64,000 nt of DNA from Dipteronia dyeriana (GCA_032871835.1 CM065300.1:113519088-113583087), one strand, 5' to 3'; counted from the first letter of the stretch, positions 48,940 through 61,638 are shown. Notes: a model not told the origin generated them from the sequence alone. A program made the numbers and translations.

Positions 48940-49698
48940 ACCGACTAAGTGACTTGAACATAGTTGAGTCTAAGGGCTTTGAGAATAAATCCGTTTGTTG
49001 ATCATTTGTGCCAACATGTTCAAGTGCAGTGCATTTGTTTTAATCTAGCTCCTTAATGAAGTGATGTCTAATATCAATATGCTTAGTCCTAGAGTGGTGA
49101 ACTAGATTCTTCAAAATGTTAATGGTGCTCAAATTATCACAATAAAGGGTTAGAGTATCTTGATCAAAGCCATAATCCACAAGAATTTGCTTCATCTAAA
49201 GAAGTAGTGTGCAAGCACTTCCGACGGCTATGCATCCGGACAAAGCTGTGACAAGGAAATGGAATTTTTCTTCTTGCAAAACGATGACACCTAGTTGTTT
49301 CCTTAGAAGAAGCAACCGTCTGATGTACTCTTTCTATCATCACAATTTCCTGCCCAATCTGTATCACTAAAGCCAACTAAACTAGCATTAGTGTATCCAT
49401 AGTTAGATATCACATTCACATATCGAATAATTCTCTTTAAAGAAGAGAGATAGGACTTATTTGGATCCTCTTGGTACCTAGCACATACACCTACACTAAA
49501 GGCTACATCGGGCCTACTTACAGTCAAGTAAAGCAAGCTACCTATCATGCCACGATAAAGACTTTGGTCCATACTCTTGCCACTAGCATTCTTGCTTAGT
49601 TTCAATGTGATACTCATGGGTGTGTCACAATGTTTGTCATTCTCATGGTCAAACTTCTTCACTAGGTTCTTTACATACTTAGCTTGGGATATGAAAAT
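48940..49698 (-). pseudogene. Copia C RT end and RNase H (broken)
   Basis: It starts at IFISQAKYVK (about 49700), continues through SRPDVAFSVGVCARYQ and AGNCDDRKSTSDGCFF and ends near HVGTNDQ at about 49005. Frameshifts lie near 49300 and 49190. It is the direct continuation of the RT at 52651-53608, from which solo LTR F separates it. It is closely similar to copia S RNase H. Confidence 0.85.
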
Positions 49699-50055
49699 CC
49701 CATTAATCGGAACGATTTATGTATCTATTTGAGGTCCCAATTTCCTATATTTTCTTCTCGTTTTCAAGCATATTTTTTTATATAATGTCTTTTGTGAGCC
49801 TTATGTAGGTTATATCCCTTAAAATAGGGGGTTGATCTAAACTGAAGAGTTTTGGAGGTTAAATTGCTGCAATTGGAATTGTTCATGCAGAACGCTCAAC
49901 TTTCGGTGGCTATATATCCCTTCGCATATCGAACAACATTTTCTATTTCCTATTTTAAGAAAGCTCGGATGTTTAATTTCCAATGCTTTTTATGGATCAC
50001 GATTTTGAGGTTTTTGAAGGAATTTTATGGCAGTTTTTGTAACGATATGTAAAGC

Positions 50056-50130
50056 TGGAAAATCTTCACTCGAGGGAATAGCGACCTGGTTGCGACCTAA
50101 GCACCAAGTCGCCATCTGGTCACAATGTTT
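50056..50130 (+). promoter_or_regulatory. GC-rich repeat cassette in solo LTR F
   Basis: Words gcgacctggt, gcgaccta, agtcgcc and atctggtcac recur in direct and inverted form (gcgac / gtcgc and gacc / ggtc). It lies about 80 bp upstream of the TATA-like box at 50209. It is the fourth LTR family in the window with such a block at this position. Confidence 0.45.
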
Positions 50131-50275
50131 CCCTTTTTTGCCATTTCAACCCAAATTTGAAGGGCATTCTCTTCATTTCACACCCAATTCGTTCCCTAAC
50201 TTCCCAACTCTATAAATATCCCTAATTTCTCTCCTCTTAAGAGACTTCCTCTACTTCCCACATATCTCCCACAAC

Positions 50276-50901
50276 TAGAGATACACTTTTTCCCCCGGGG
50301 CCCCAATTCCCCGAACCCCCATCCCTAATTGGAGATTCTTTAAAAAAAATGGGGACATGGGGGGGATGGGGATAAAAATCATCCCCAAATTGAAATGGGA
50401 TCCCCGTTTCCCCATTTTCCGTACAATTATATTGAAATGGGGATAGGGATGGGGATGAGGATGGGGATGGGGAATGGGGTCATCACCTATCCCCAATTCA
50501 CAATTTATCCAAAACATATATAAATGTAATTATAATATATATTTTATTTTTTTTTAATTATAATATATATTTTTATTTTTATTTTTTATTCTTTGAAACC
50601 TTAAGTATATATACACATTTAAATATACACAAGTATTTTTAATTTTTTTAGTTTAATTTGTAATTTTTAGTTAAATGGGAAAACAGGGAAATAGGGGACC
50701 GGGGAAAATGGGGAAATGGGGGAAAATGGGAAAAACAGGGGAAATGGGGAACTGGGGATGGGGATGGATATACCTCCCCCCAAAATTTCCCATCCCCATT
50801 TTCCTTATAGGGAAATGGAGGGGATGGGGGAAGGGTTTGGGAAGTGGGGATGGGGATGGGGGGACCAATATCCATCCCCATTCCCCAAATGTTAATCTCT
50901 A
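50276..50901. mobile_element. hAT-like non-autonomous element 2
   Basis: This 626-bp relative of 17999-18663, in inverse orientation, is rich in ccccat/atgggg words with an AT-rich core. Its ends are TAGAGATACAC on the left and, read inward, TAGAGATTAAC on the right. The 8-bp flanks cccacaac (50268-50275) and ctcacaac (50902-50909) match at 7 of 8 positions, which supports an hAT-type insertion. No transposase is present. Confidence 0.75.
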
Positions 50902-52650
50902 CTCACAACCTACATAAACCCTTCTCTATTTTCTTCAACTTTTCCATCTTCTTCACCAAATAAGTTACAGATTCAATCTCCCATGGAGGATTTCCCCCAT
51001 GGGAGCTCACCATACATCTCAACCACCCTTTTTCATTTCCTCCACCATAATTAAAAGTCGATTGCAAGAGAATATGAGGGATATTTGACCAATTTTGAGC
51101 TATACATGGAAAAGCTCTTGGAGAGTTTTCTTCAAGGGTTGTATCTCTTTTTACTCATTCTTTTTGTATTTCTTATTTTCTTAATTGTGTAGTCACCATT
51201 TGAGAATTTTTGTAAACATACACTTATATAATTTATGCATGATTGTTTTTGAAATCTTTTGGTTTTGTTTTACTTATTTAGTTATTCTTAATTTTCTCTA
51301 TTATTATGATATTCGTGTGTGTGGATGGTCAACATTAATGTGTATGCATGAATTGGATTAGGAGTAGAGTAATTTAACTTAGGATTAGTGTAATTTAACA
51401 TCCCTTGATTGTTTGTATGCTGCTAGAGGAACCAAAATACCAATGTTAGAATGATTTGGGTGCTTGAGTATTAGCTCTAAAGAGTGGAAGAAGCTTGATT
51501 GATTATGCAATCACATGCTTGATTAGGCTTTAGTTCTATATTCTTATGCTTAATGGGTCATTGTATTAAGGCACATTTTTTTCATTCCATGGCTTGGGTT
51601 AGGTGATGAATTAATTTTGGAGAATTCCTTAATCAAGAGAATGAACCTTTAACTTAAATTGCATGTTCTTAATGTTTAACAATCAACTATTTGTGCATTG
51701 ATGTTCGGTGAACTTGTATCCCATTTTAGACATCAATCTTAGGGAGATTTGAGAAATAAGGAGAGAGCTATCTCTTTTATTGAGAGAGTTGTGCATTCAA
51801 GAGATTGAAAACCATCATATCGTCCAATTGTTAGGACTTTCGTGATTGACAATTGTGAAAACCCGGTGTTCAATTCCCGATTCAGATAAGTTATCATTTC
51901 TATCTATTTTATAATTCTCTCTTTACATTTCTATCTCTTCTTTGATGTAAACCTTCATTCACTAGGGAGATTGATAAAACCGAATCCTTCATACCACATA
52001 CCTTTTTCGTGTGCATGTGTTGCCATATGGATATTTTGAGTGCTTAATGCTTTTACTTGACTAGCCATCTTGTGAATCATTGTTGGTTGTATGCTATGAA
52101 TTGAGAGGAGACGTGTGCAATGTGCTCAGATATATATATTCACTATATATGATCAGTAAGGTAGAGATATGCGAGACTAGCGTACAAGGCTCTTGTGTGT
52201 GTATGCCCTGAATCTCAATGGATTCATGCATATTGTCTGGGGTCATTGAGATATAGACTTTGGGTCTGATGGGTGCATTCTCTAAGACATCGAGAGAGAT
52301 TAGAGATTAATTTAGGGGATACGAGCCTATAACATTCACTTGCACTTGAAAGATTATTACGGTGGAGTCATTTTCTTGGTATAACCATTTACATCCCATA
52401 TCTCTCCATTCCATTCTATCCATGTAAATATTATTGTATATAATTTATGTTTTCTTGCAATATTTACATTTCATGCACAATAACACACACTCTATCCATG
52501 TTAGCTAAACTAGTGATGGTCGATGGATCACACCTCTCTGTGAAACGATCCTTGATTGTCGTTGTGCTAGTCTATGTGACTCGTGCGCTTGCGAGGCCAA
52601 ACTTAATTTTTCATCTTTTGATGCACCTCATCGAAGTGTTTATCACCCAT

Positions 52651-53608
52651 CATGCAATTGCTTGATTTGTAAGCCTATGATGTAATTGAGCTCCCCAACA
52701 AGACTCATCTCAAATTCGTTAGACATGACATCAATAACTTGTTGGACTTTAGATTTGTTGGTGGAGCCAAACACAATATCATCAACATAGATTTAAGCTA
52801 TAAATAACTCATCTTTGTTTCTCTTGATGAATAAAATCTTGTCAACACTACCCCTCAAGTAGTTATTGTCAAAGAAGAAATTGAGTGATATGCTCATACC
52901 AAGCCATCGGTGCTTATTTCAACACATATAGAGCCTTATTGAGGTGATATACATGATTGGGGTGGTGTAGATCCACATACCTCATGGGTTGTTCAACAAA
53001 CACTTCCTCATGAAAGAAGCCATTAGGGAAGACCCTATTAACGTCATTTTGATGCAACCAGAGCAAAAGTCTCCTCAAAATCGATACGAGAGTATCCTTG
53101 TGCTACAAGTCTAGCCTTGTTACGCACAATGTTGCCATCCTTATCTGACTTGTTCCTATACACCCATTTTATGCTTAAGACATTAGTGTTCTTAGATCTA
53201 GGGACTAGAGTCCAAACCTCATTTCATTCAAATTGGTTTAGCTCTTCTTGCATGGCAAGAACCCAAAACTCATTATTCAAGGCGTCACCAACCTTTTTTG
53301 CCTCAATTTAGGAGGTGTAAAATGTATAGCTAATTTGATTAGCTATTTGACGTCTAGTCCTAACACCCTCATTCACATCTCCAAGAATTTTATTTTTAAT
53401 GTGGAGATGTCTAACCCATGAAGTGGGTTCTTTAGAGTTCAAAGATTAAGCTTTATCAAGAGGTTGAACAATCTCTTCATCGTAATTCAACTTCACTTTA
53501 ATTGAAGTCTCACCATTCTTCCCTAAAAGAGAAACATAAACCACATCAACCTCCTTATCATTGTTACTAGTTATAGGCCTACAATAATTTTTTATAACAT
53601 TAGATGAT
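52651..53608 (-). pseudogene. Copia C RT, main part (broken)
   Basis: Reading leftward from the E1 insertion, a connecting region with NEGVRTRRQIANQI is followed by FWVLAMQEELNQFE, a stop, KWVYRNKSDKDGN and LVAQGYSR. A deletion near 53050-53060 removes the segment around the first catalytic Asp. Next come VEQPMRYVDLHHPNHV and the catalytic [13 protein letters not shown], at about 52760-52800, followed by LVGELNYIIGLQIKQ. Several stops are present. It is the closest relative of copia S RT in the window. Confidence 0.85.
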
Positions 53609-53613
53609 TCCAT

Positions 53614-55523
53614 TGTTGGGGTTTTTGGCCTAAAGCTTTTATTTTGTAAATGATGATAAATTGTAAATAAATAAAAAAAGTATTTTCATTCAATTTATAT
53701 TTCTCATACTTTTATATCGTGTGTGCTTAACATCCAAGATTGTTAGATGTAATCTCAAACTGAGTATATGAGTATCATATATAGAGGAATTCAGTTTGAG
53801 ACGTGCAAATCTAAAGAGTCTACAGAAAGTAAATAAAGTTGGGTACTTTATTTGTTATTGATCTACAGCTACATGCCATTCCGTAATTACTGTGGTCTTA
53901 TCCTAGACTACTCATATGGTGATATGAGAATTAAGGAACCTTATATGATGCAATCATATAGGACTGGGCTATGATCTATATGAATCTATCACCAATATCC
54001 ATTACATGGGGAGATTCATATATATATATATATATACATATCGATAAATGATGGTTGTATATGGGTGATCATAATCCTGAGTGTCTTACTGACTCCTTTA
54101 GGTTAGATCATGATTTTCGATTTACCATGGGTGAGATTGGAGTAGCATTCTCGATCAATATCTCCGTATCTTGGAATCGTTGTTTGGCTTGTGGCTGGGA
54201 AGGTCTATACACAATAGTGAAATCCACTCCTTCTTGTGCAAAGTAAAGAAGTAGTTCTCTTAAGGATTGATTCGAAGCTGAACAATTAAAAACGCTCTTC
54301 TTCTTCCTTAAAGGAGTGAGGAATATAATTTTTCATTAGAGAATCATTGGTTTTTAATGGAAAAGATATAATTATAGGGGTATAGCGGGCTTTATGACCC
54401 AGCTTTAATTATGAACTACTGTTGGAGGATCATGCGATATGTAATAGCTATATCAATGGACACTAAATTTTGGTTTGTGTAGAAACATCTATAGTTACGA
54501 GAGTGCAACCTCGGGTTTTTAATGCAGTAACTCCGAGGTTAATAATAATGAAATATTAATTAAAGAGTTTAATTAAATTTTCTAAGGATAATTGGAGCTC
54601 AATACTGTGGGTCCATTAGGTCCCCTTGCTAGCCTAGAACATTGAAAGCAATAAGGGTCACAATTGTTAATTAATTGGACGGTTCAATTAATTATGTTCG
54701 AAAGTAACAATGACTTTATTCAGATAATTAATTAAATAATGTGATTATTAAATTAATGGATTAATAATTAATTATATTAAATAATATGATTATTTAATTA
54801 TATTAACAATTATTAACTGAATTAATTATTTTATAGAGGTCAAGGGTTCGAACCAAGACCAAAGCAAAGATATAAAATAATAATGATTATTTAATCTTTA
54901 ACAGGTTATGGGTTCTAGTTACAGTGACAACATTGAATTAAATGGGATTTAGAATCCTATTTGACCTAGGTGACTTGTAACCCTAACATGATATAAAATA
55001 TCAAGATATTTTGTTTTTATTATTTGATTATAAAAACAAGATAATTGATTTTAAATATTTGATATTTAAAATGATAATATTATATCAAGATGTTGATATC
55101 TTTAAAACTCTTTCTTATTAACGTAATAAAGGGTTTTGTGGGATATAAATAATAGACGTAGAAAACAAAAGAGATACAAGAATGGGATGCATCCAATAGA
55201 GAAAAAAAAAATCGAGGCTGGTAGAATTCTCTGTACACAAAGCAAGGGTTGTTTTTTGTTGTTTCTACTACCTCTATACAACTTCTTAAAGTCCGTGACG
55301 TGCCCATACACAGTTGTTGGTACCTGGGAGATAGCGAGGAAGATCCGGTAGAACAAATCGGAAAGCAAATTCAAGAATTAAAGAACGAAGGAGTTAGCCT
55401 TGAGGTGTAATTTCGAATCCTGCCTTATTTATTCTTATATATCGTAATGGTTCATAAAGTCGTCTAAAATAATTTTTAAAAAGTGTTAAAAATCCCTTCC
55501 GCTGTGCGACTCTAGGGATTACA
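53614..55523 (+). mobile_element. Solo LTR E1 inside copia C pol
   Basis: The LTR starts TGTTGGGGTTTTTGG and ends GGGATTACA; 1910 bp. The flanks tccat (53609-53613) and tctat (55524-55528) differ at one base. Removing it restores an alignment to copia S at 15610-15640 without gaps. A TATA-like gatataaataatag lies at 55142-55155. Its upstream two thirds are homologous to 5600-7076 on the other strand. An AT run lies at about 54020-54036. The TGTTGG start fits Angela/Tork-type LTRs. Confidence 0.85.
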
Positions 55524-55528
55524 TCTAT

Positions 55529-56962
55529 GACTCTATGAGTTTTCAAATTGAACACTCTATAGGCCTTCCTATTAAGGGTATAGCCAATGAAAATTCCCTC
55601 ATCACTTTTGGTATCAAACATACTAAGTTGATCTCGGTCATAGAGAATGTATCATTCGGTTCCAACCGAGTGAAGGCAACTAATATTTGGCTTTCTACCC
55701 TTTCACAACTCATAGGAGTTTTACCTAATGTCGGGCCTTAGGAAGACACTATTTCATATGTAGCAAGCCATATTGACCGGCACGATCCAAAGGTTCTTAG
55801 GGACATTGTTGCTAAGGGACATCTCGTTGGCCATCACTTAAAGGACCCTATTCTTCCTCTCAACAACCCAATTTTGTTGAGGATTTCTAGGAGCCAAGAA
55901 CTCATGGGAAATGCCTAAGCTATTGCAATAGCTTTCAAAGCAAGGATTCTCAAATTCCCTACCATGATCTCTCCTAATCCTTTTAATGCTTTTAATGTTG
56001 GTGTCCTTTCCATTTTGAATTTTAGCATAAAGCATCTTAAAATTTTCAAAAGTCTTTGATTTTTCTCTAAGAAATTAAGTCCAAGTAAACCTAGAAAAAT
56101 CATCAACAAAAACAAAAATGTAACTCTTGCCATTGAGACTCTCACTTTTTATAGGACCAATAAAGTCCATGTAGAGAACCTCTAAGGGCTAATTGGTGGT
56201 GAGATACTTGCCCTTTTTATGCATGCTTTTGGTTTGTTTCCCATATGGACAAGATCTACAAACACCATCAATTTTCTTCCCAAGTTCGGGAAGTCCACGC
56301 AAGACCTTGAGCTTATCTAAGATCCTCAAATCTCGATAGTTTATGTTGCCAAGCCTTTGATGCCACAACTCAACTTGCTCACATTTGTCACATTGCAAGA
56401 GATGACACTAGCTTCAAGACAATAGCAATTGGCACTAGATCTCTTTCCTTTTAATAAGGTTTGTCCATTTTTCTTCAAAATAGAGCAATCATTCTTGTTA
56501 AACAAAACTGAGAGCCCATAATCACTATGATGAGATACACGTATAAGATTGGACTGCAAGCCATCAAAAAAGTAAAGCATTGGATAGGAAAGGTAAATCA
56601 GGAATGGAAATGGTTCCTTTCCCTATAACTTACCTTTTGAGCCCATCACCAAAGGTGACAAATCCACCATCCTCAATGGCAAAAGATTCAAAGAAACTCT
56701 TGTTCCCCGTCATGTGCCTAGAGCACCCAATATCTAAATACCAAGAATTTGAAGCATTTGCCTTAAAGGCAATTTGAGTCACATAACAAAAGTATTCATC
56801 TCTTCTAATCCATCTAGGTGAAACATTCTTTTTCCTAGTAGTCTTAAAAATATTGGCTCTAAATTTTCTAGAATCAGGCAAATTGTCTGTAGATTTCCCA
56901 GGAACATGCATATTGGCTATAGCCCTATTTCTTTCAATCATGCTTCCAATTCTACACATCAT
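55529..56962 (-). pseudogene. Copia C protease and integrase (broken)
   Basis: The protease segment reads WYLDIGCSRHMTGNKSFF: the catalytic Ser of Asp-Ser-Gly is Ile. The GAG-pre-integrase part and zinc region follow (LWHQRLGNINYRDLRIL; the second His is Asn), down to 56189. The integrase core (56145-55838) shows RRDHGREF and PQQNWVVERKN, in two frames. The domain after integrase ends with DEGIFIGYTLNRKAYRVFN (55600-55540). The E1 insertion follows. Confidence 0.85.
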
Positions 56963-58838
56963 GATATATTTAAAGTAATTCGGTCTAATGTGACCTTTAA
57001 CACTATAAAAATGACATATGGGAGTAAATTAAGACCATTCCCGTGTGAGTACAAAAATGGCTTTCCCATGTCTTTGAGCCTGTCTTTGGTGTTAGATTGG
57101 TTCTATCCTTTATTTTGTTGAGTTGGAGTAGATTGCTTCTTTGGTTAAGAATTCATGGATTGCTTCTTTGGTTAAGCATTCATGGATTGCTTCTTTGGTA
57201 GCATTTGGGTTAAGGAAACCTTGCTTGATGAGCCCTTATTGGTTGATCTTGATATTGATTTCTTGGTGCCGTTTTAACTCAGGCCATTTTAGAGCACTCT
57301 CCTAGTTTAATCTTCTTCCTAGGAAGTTGTGGGGATGAAGGCACTTAGATATCCATGCTCTTGACAAACACAGTCTTGCTTGAGGATAAGGTCTCCTTGT
57401 TATCTTCAAATCCAAGACCTTTCTTGTCATTTTCCCCTTTACTGACTCCCTACAGGTAGTCAAGTTTCTTCGTGCTTGAAGTTATCTTAGTAATAACTTG
57501 CTTCTTCAATCTCATTTTCCATCCATTTCTCATTCCTTTTAGCTATATTCACTTCTTTATTCAATCAAATCACCTCGATTGATAGCTTGAGAATATTTTC
57601 TTTTAGTCTTCAAATCTCTTTCTTCATCTTCAATCTTGATCTTTGAAAGTGCTTATTGAACCCGTCATAGTCCATGCCTTCTACATTTCCATTTGTAGAA
57701 TTAGATGACGAGCTCTCATCACTTGAGTCATCTTCAATTTGTTTATCCTCCTCTTTATCACGACTTGCTTCTTTGCTCTTGAGAGAGGATATGAAGGCAA
57801 TGAAGTTTGCCACGTGATATTCATCATCTGAGGATTTTCCTTCTTCTTCTAAGTCATCACTATTGCTCTAAGTTGCAGCCATTTTCTTTCCTTTCTTTTT
57901 GTTCTTCAAGTTTCCGTAATCCATGGTGATGTGTCAAAATCCTCAATGTTCAAAACATTGGATCCCTTTTCTTGTGAGCTTCACTTGAATTTTCTCAAAC
58001 TTCTTGAGGGGAGTCTGCTTGTTCACCTTCTTTCCTTTAGATCTAAAACCCTTCTTTTCAACCTTGAAAAACTTCTCGAATCTCTTTACCATGAGAGTCG
58101 TTTCCTCATCTGAGTCATCATTTTCTTTCTCTACTTTGGATGTCTTCAAGGCAACACTCTTTTCCTTCTTAGTTAGTGAAACTGTAGGACCTTTTCTTCA
58201 CTCATAGGCTAGAAGCCTTCCAATCACTTCACTTGGCTTCATAGTCATAAAGTCACTGTTTTCTTTTACTGCAGTAACTTTTGGCTCGAATCTCTTATGG
58301 AGTGACCTCAAGATCTTTCTCTTGATCCTTCTATCCTAGTCCGGGTCCTAGTTGATGGCTTTGATTAACGATAACCATCAACTTCACTTGAACGTCATTG
58401 AAGCACTCATGATCCTCCATTCTAATTTGCTCAAATTTTGTTTGGAGGATTTAAAACCCGGTGTCCTTAACCACCTCGGTTCCCTCATAGGCCGTCTTTA
58501 AAATTTCCCATGCCTCTTTTGCAATCCTAGTTTTTTAGATCAACTTGTATTGGTTGTCGTCCATTGCATAAAGAGTGGCATGCATTACCTCGTTGTTCCA
58601 CTTAGATGCTTCAAACTCTTAAGTTGTCCATTCTGACTTTGGCTTGTGAGCTACACTCTCATCTTCAAGAGTCTTTTTTGGAGGAGTGTAGCAATCTTTT
58701 ATTGCCATCTAAGCACTGTCATTTACTGAACAAATGTAGGACTCCATCTTGCCTTTCCATGAGGCATAGTTCACCCCATTATACAAATGGGGTGTTGTGC
58801 TTGAGGCTCCCTCATGTCCACCTCAGTTGCCACTCTAG
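56963..58838 (-). pseudogene. Copia C gag (heavily broken)
   Basis: The start codon aligned to copia S gag is lost near 58838. From 58815 leftward GASSTTPHLYNGVNYASW and ESYICSVNDSA are readable, then many stops. A lysine-rich stretch lies at 58149-57943, an acidic/serine part at 57813-57610 and a second zinc knuckle at about 57020-56985 (CHFYSVKGHIRPNY, two Cys lost). It is the same gag type as copia S, with more mutations. Confidence 0.8.
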
Positions 58839-58944
58839 TGTTTGGGTATGAAAAGATGGATACAAATGTATGCAACAACCAAAATGCAAACAATTCGAGA
58901 CACACACAACACGAGCAAAGATCACATAAGTATGTCTATGAACC

Positions 58945-58957
58945 CGCTCTGATACAA
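58945..58957 (-). other. Primer binding site of copia C (decayed)
   Basis: Minus strand ttgtatcagagcg (normally TGGTATCAGAGC), two bases from an LTR end TTTCA at 58960. Confidence 0.8.
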
Positions 58958-58959
58958 AT

Positions 58960-59712
58960 TGAAATAAAAACTAAGCACGTGTCTAAACAGCCTAGAGGAG
59001 GGTGAATAGAGTTTATCAATTGATTCGCAATTTTTGAATAGCTCAATGTTAACAAAAAATACCCCATATTAGCAAGCATTCATATAATAATAAAATACAG
59101 AAAAACAATAAAAATATACGAGTTGTTTTACGTGAGAAGACCCCCAACTGGGCAAACTCATGGGCTATCCTTCTAGCCACATGTGATCCTCAAAATCCAT
59201 TATTTGAATGAAAGTTTACAATCTAGGTTGACCTCAAGTCACACCATTCTTGGTCACTAACCCTTTCACTCTACCTAACGTGCCTTTAATAGTAATCTTA
59301 GACCAACTACCTTTTGTACTAAACCACTTAGTTACAAAGCTTAACAATCAATGAAGAGATATTATAACCTATGTGAATATGTAAGTATATTATAACATGC
59401 AATTAATGCTAAGATACACTAAATACTTATTTGAAGATGTGAAGATGGCATTAAGTGCAAATCCTAGATATCAATATCTAAAAGCAAGGCAAGAAGATTT
59501 AGCTAGAGCATATTAGCTAAATGCTAGCTATCATTGAACATATATTCTCAACTAATAAACAACAACTCAAGCATGTTAGAAATACCCTTAAACAGAAGTC
59601 ATGCTTTTAAATACAAAAATAGATGCTCATCTAGGAAAACATGGCATAAAGAATGAACAAAGGAGATCTAAAGCATGTTAGAGTTACCTAGTCAAAGAAA
59701 GCAAGAAAACCC
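58960..59712 (-). repeat. 5' LTR of copia C, downstream part
   Basis: It ends (minus strand) with a CACCCTCCTCTAGG tail and TTTCA, the SIRE-type LTR end also seen in copia S and at 2588. The part at 59370-59712 is homologous to 21918-22258. A tatttaaaag TATA-like word lies at about 59605-59615 on the minus strand. The upstream half of the LTR is missing, replaced at about 59713 by mitochondrial-like sequence. Confidence 0.75.
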
Positions 59713-61131
59713 ATGATTAGAATATGCTTGGATAATGCTAGATGCATATGGGTATGTTTGGTTGAGTAAAACTTGGCTCTTGGGAGTCTCCCTCACTAAG
59801 AAATCACTTTTTCAAATCATAATCAGTATCTAATAGAGTATCCAATATTGCTAGAGGCGGTCTTGGAGTAAGAGAAAGAGTTCATTCTCACTTTCATACC
59901 GCCTGTTCGAAGAAAGACATGGAAAATCATAGTAACTTGTCATTGCCTTGATTAATCCATTCTTCTGTACTTAAACATTTGGAAGGCATCCATCATCTTC
60001 TGTCACCCAGCCCTTTTTTCAGTTCAATTGATCCAATCGTATCATTATATTATTCTATTTGCTTTTGTTCTAACCCCTTGCATCGTAGCCTCACAATGCC
60101 TCTACTTGTTTGCTTCTTCTGGGAACTTCGGTTGCTAGTAACTCCAACCATCGGTTTTAGTAAAAGGTTCAATATGATCCTATTATTCACTTCTTAGCAA
60201 TCAATGCAAGTAGTTCTCTTTGAGTGTCCTTCCCATCATTTCGTCTGTCATTCCATCTCAGTCTGTCAACATCCATTTGACCTCATTCTTTTAGTTGCAG
60301 CATGTTGCTATGTCTTTTGGATTCATCTACGAGCAGAACTGAATATGGATTGCCAGTAGCGAAGTAGGAGATGGAAACATGGGAAGTGCAGTCTTAAGTA
60401 AGTGGTGAGCTACCATCCTAATCTCAATCGCTTGTCTCTGACATGTTGGGTTTAATCTTTTAAATCCCTACAAAGATTCAAGTGATTAGTTGACCAATCT
60501 ATGTCTTTTTTTTATTCATTACTTATATCTTCACATTATGATCTAACTGCAAGTGTAGCCATCCTGGATCCGAAGCTTTCTAAGACTCCCTTGAGTTCCT
60601 AAGGTAGCCAGTGCTTCAGTAAACGCTGGTTCTTTCTCCCTTAGCTCCGCACCCAAGCACCGGAACCAGTAAACAACCAATTGGCTCGTCAATGGCTAAG
60701 TAAATGGCGCTCGAACTCTCCATCCTTTATTTTCTCTCTTTTCTAGTCCCTCGATATCTGACCCGTCAACCTTCCCATCTCCTCTTACTTACGCATCTTC
60801 AATCAAATCATGATCCCATCTCGATCAATTTCGCATTGATCAGGGAAGGTGTTTCCATCCATTAAGGGGAAGCTCGCAGAGCTTTCTCTCCTAGATAGAA
60901 GGGAGAGGCGACTTTTAACCCAAAATTCTCTGTACTGCATACAAACAAAGAAAAAGCAACACACCCCAAATAAGTAAGATAGGGAAAATTAAGGCCTTAC
61001 CTTTATATACAAAGGGCGCTCCAGCGCTTTACTAATAGAATATAAAGTCAAGAAAGGGGCTTGAAAGCTTACCTTATTATTAAGGAGGGAGGGCTCTTTT
61101 TTATAGATTAAGAGGTGAGTAAGGAGGGGTT

Positions 61132-61161
61132 TGCTTGCTTGCTTGCTTGCATGCTTGCTTG
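61132..61161 (+). repeat. CTTG microsatellite
   Basis: About seven gcttgctt-type tandem 4-bp units, with one gcatgc interruption, inside the mitochondrial-like segment. Confidence 0.85.
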
Positions 61162-61638
61162 TGCAATCTATGAAGAATTCTTTTTCCAAACACTATGAAG
61201 CTTTGGATGATAAGGTTCTCTGAACACTACAGTAGGACATAATTATTAGAATAAACTTCTCCATAATGTTTTCTAATAGAAGGGTACAAGTCCAGTTCTC
61301 CTAGCTTTCTCCCTTCTCGACCAGACGAAGGAGATATGAATTCCATTCAGGCGGGTAAGGGCTTGGCTTGACCCTGTCTCCTCTTTCGATCGGGTCGAGG
61401 GAGAAGACTGGTAAAGTTCATCATTTAGTGGTAGGATGGTTTTCAATGAAATGAAGACCTTACCCAATGAGTGGCAAGTTTAGATGGCTTGGAAGCTAGG
61501 AAAATATGGATAGAGTCTCTTATTAAGTTAGATAGAGAGAGGAGTACGTGCACTAGCGCCTACAACTTTTGCAGTTAATCAGATCCGATAGCCCTTCAAA
61601 AGCACATGCATATAAAATCCTGATCGATAACTTAACTT

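Larger units (their letters stand above)
49704..52645 (+). mobile_element. Solo LTR F inside copia C RT
   Basis: This 2942-bp insertion includes the hAT-like element at 50276-50901. It is flanked by a perfect cccat duplication (49699-49703 and 52646-52650). It starts TAATCGG and ends TTTATCA; the TA could be a mutated TG. A TATA-like ctataaatatccc lies at 50209-50221. No gene is found. The family is unknown; a Gypsy or copia LTR are both possible. Removing it rejoins the RT motif IKQLHDG to IFISQAK. Confidence 0.75.
21918..59712 (-). mobile_element. Copia C: SIRE-like host element of the nest
   Basis: It reads leftward from PBS 58945 through gag, protease, integrase, RT and RNase H to a PPT at 47715-47729 and the 3' LTR. 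The parts are pushed apart by insertions: solo LTR E1 (53614-55523), solo LTR F (49704-52645) and the D block (22617-47507). The 3' LTR continues left of the D block at 21918-22616, shown by homology of 21918-22258 to 59370-59712 in the 5' LTR. The proteins are close to those of copia S and far more decayed. The 5' LTR is cut at 59712 by mitochondrial-like DNA. Confidence 0.75.

Noticed and set aside
60000..60200. Protein-coding gene in the mitochondrial-like segment (72-codon frame at 59979)
   Set aside because: No recognised mitochondrial protein; it looks like intergenic mitochondrial sequence.
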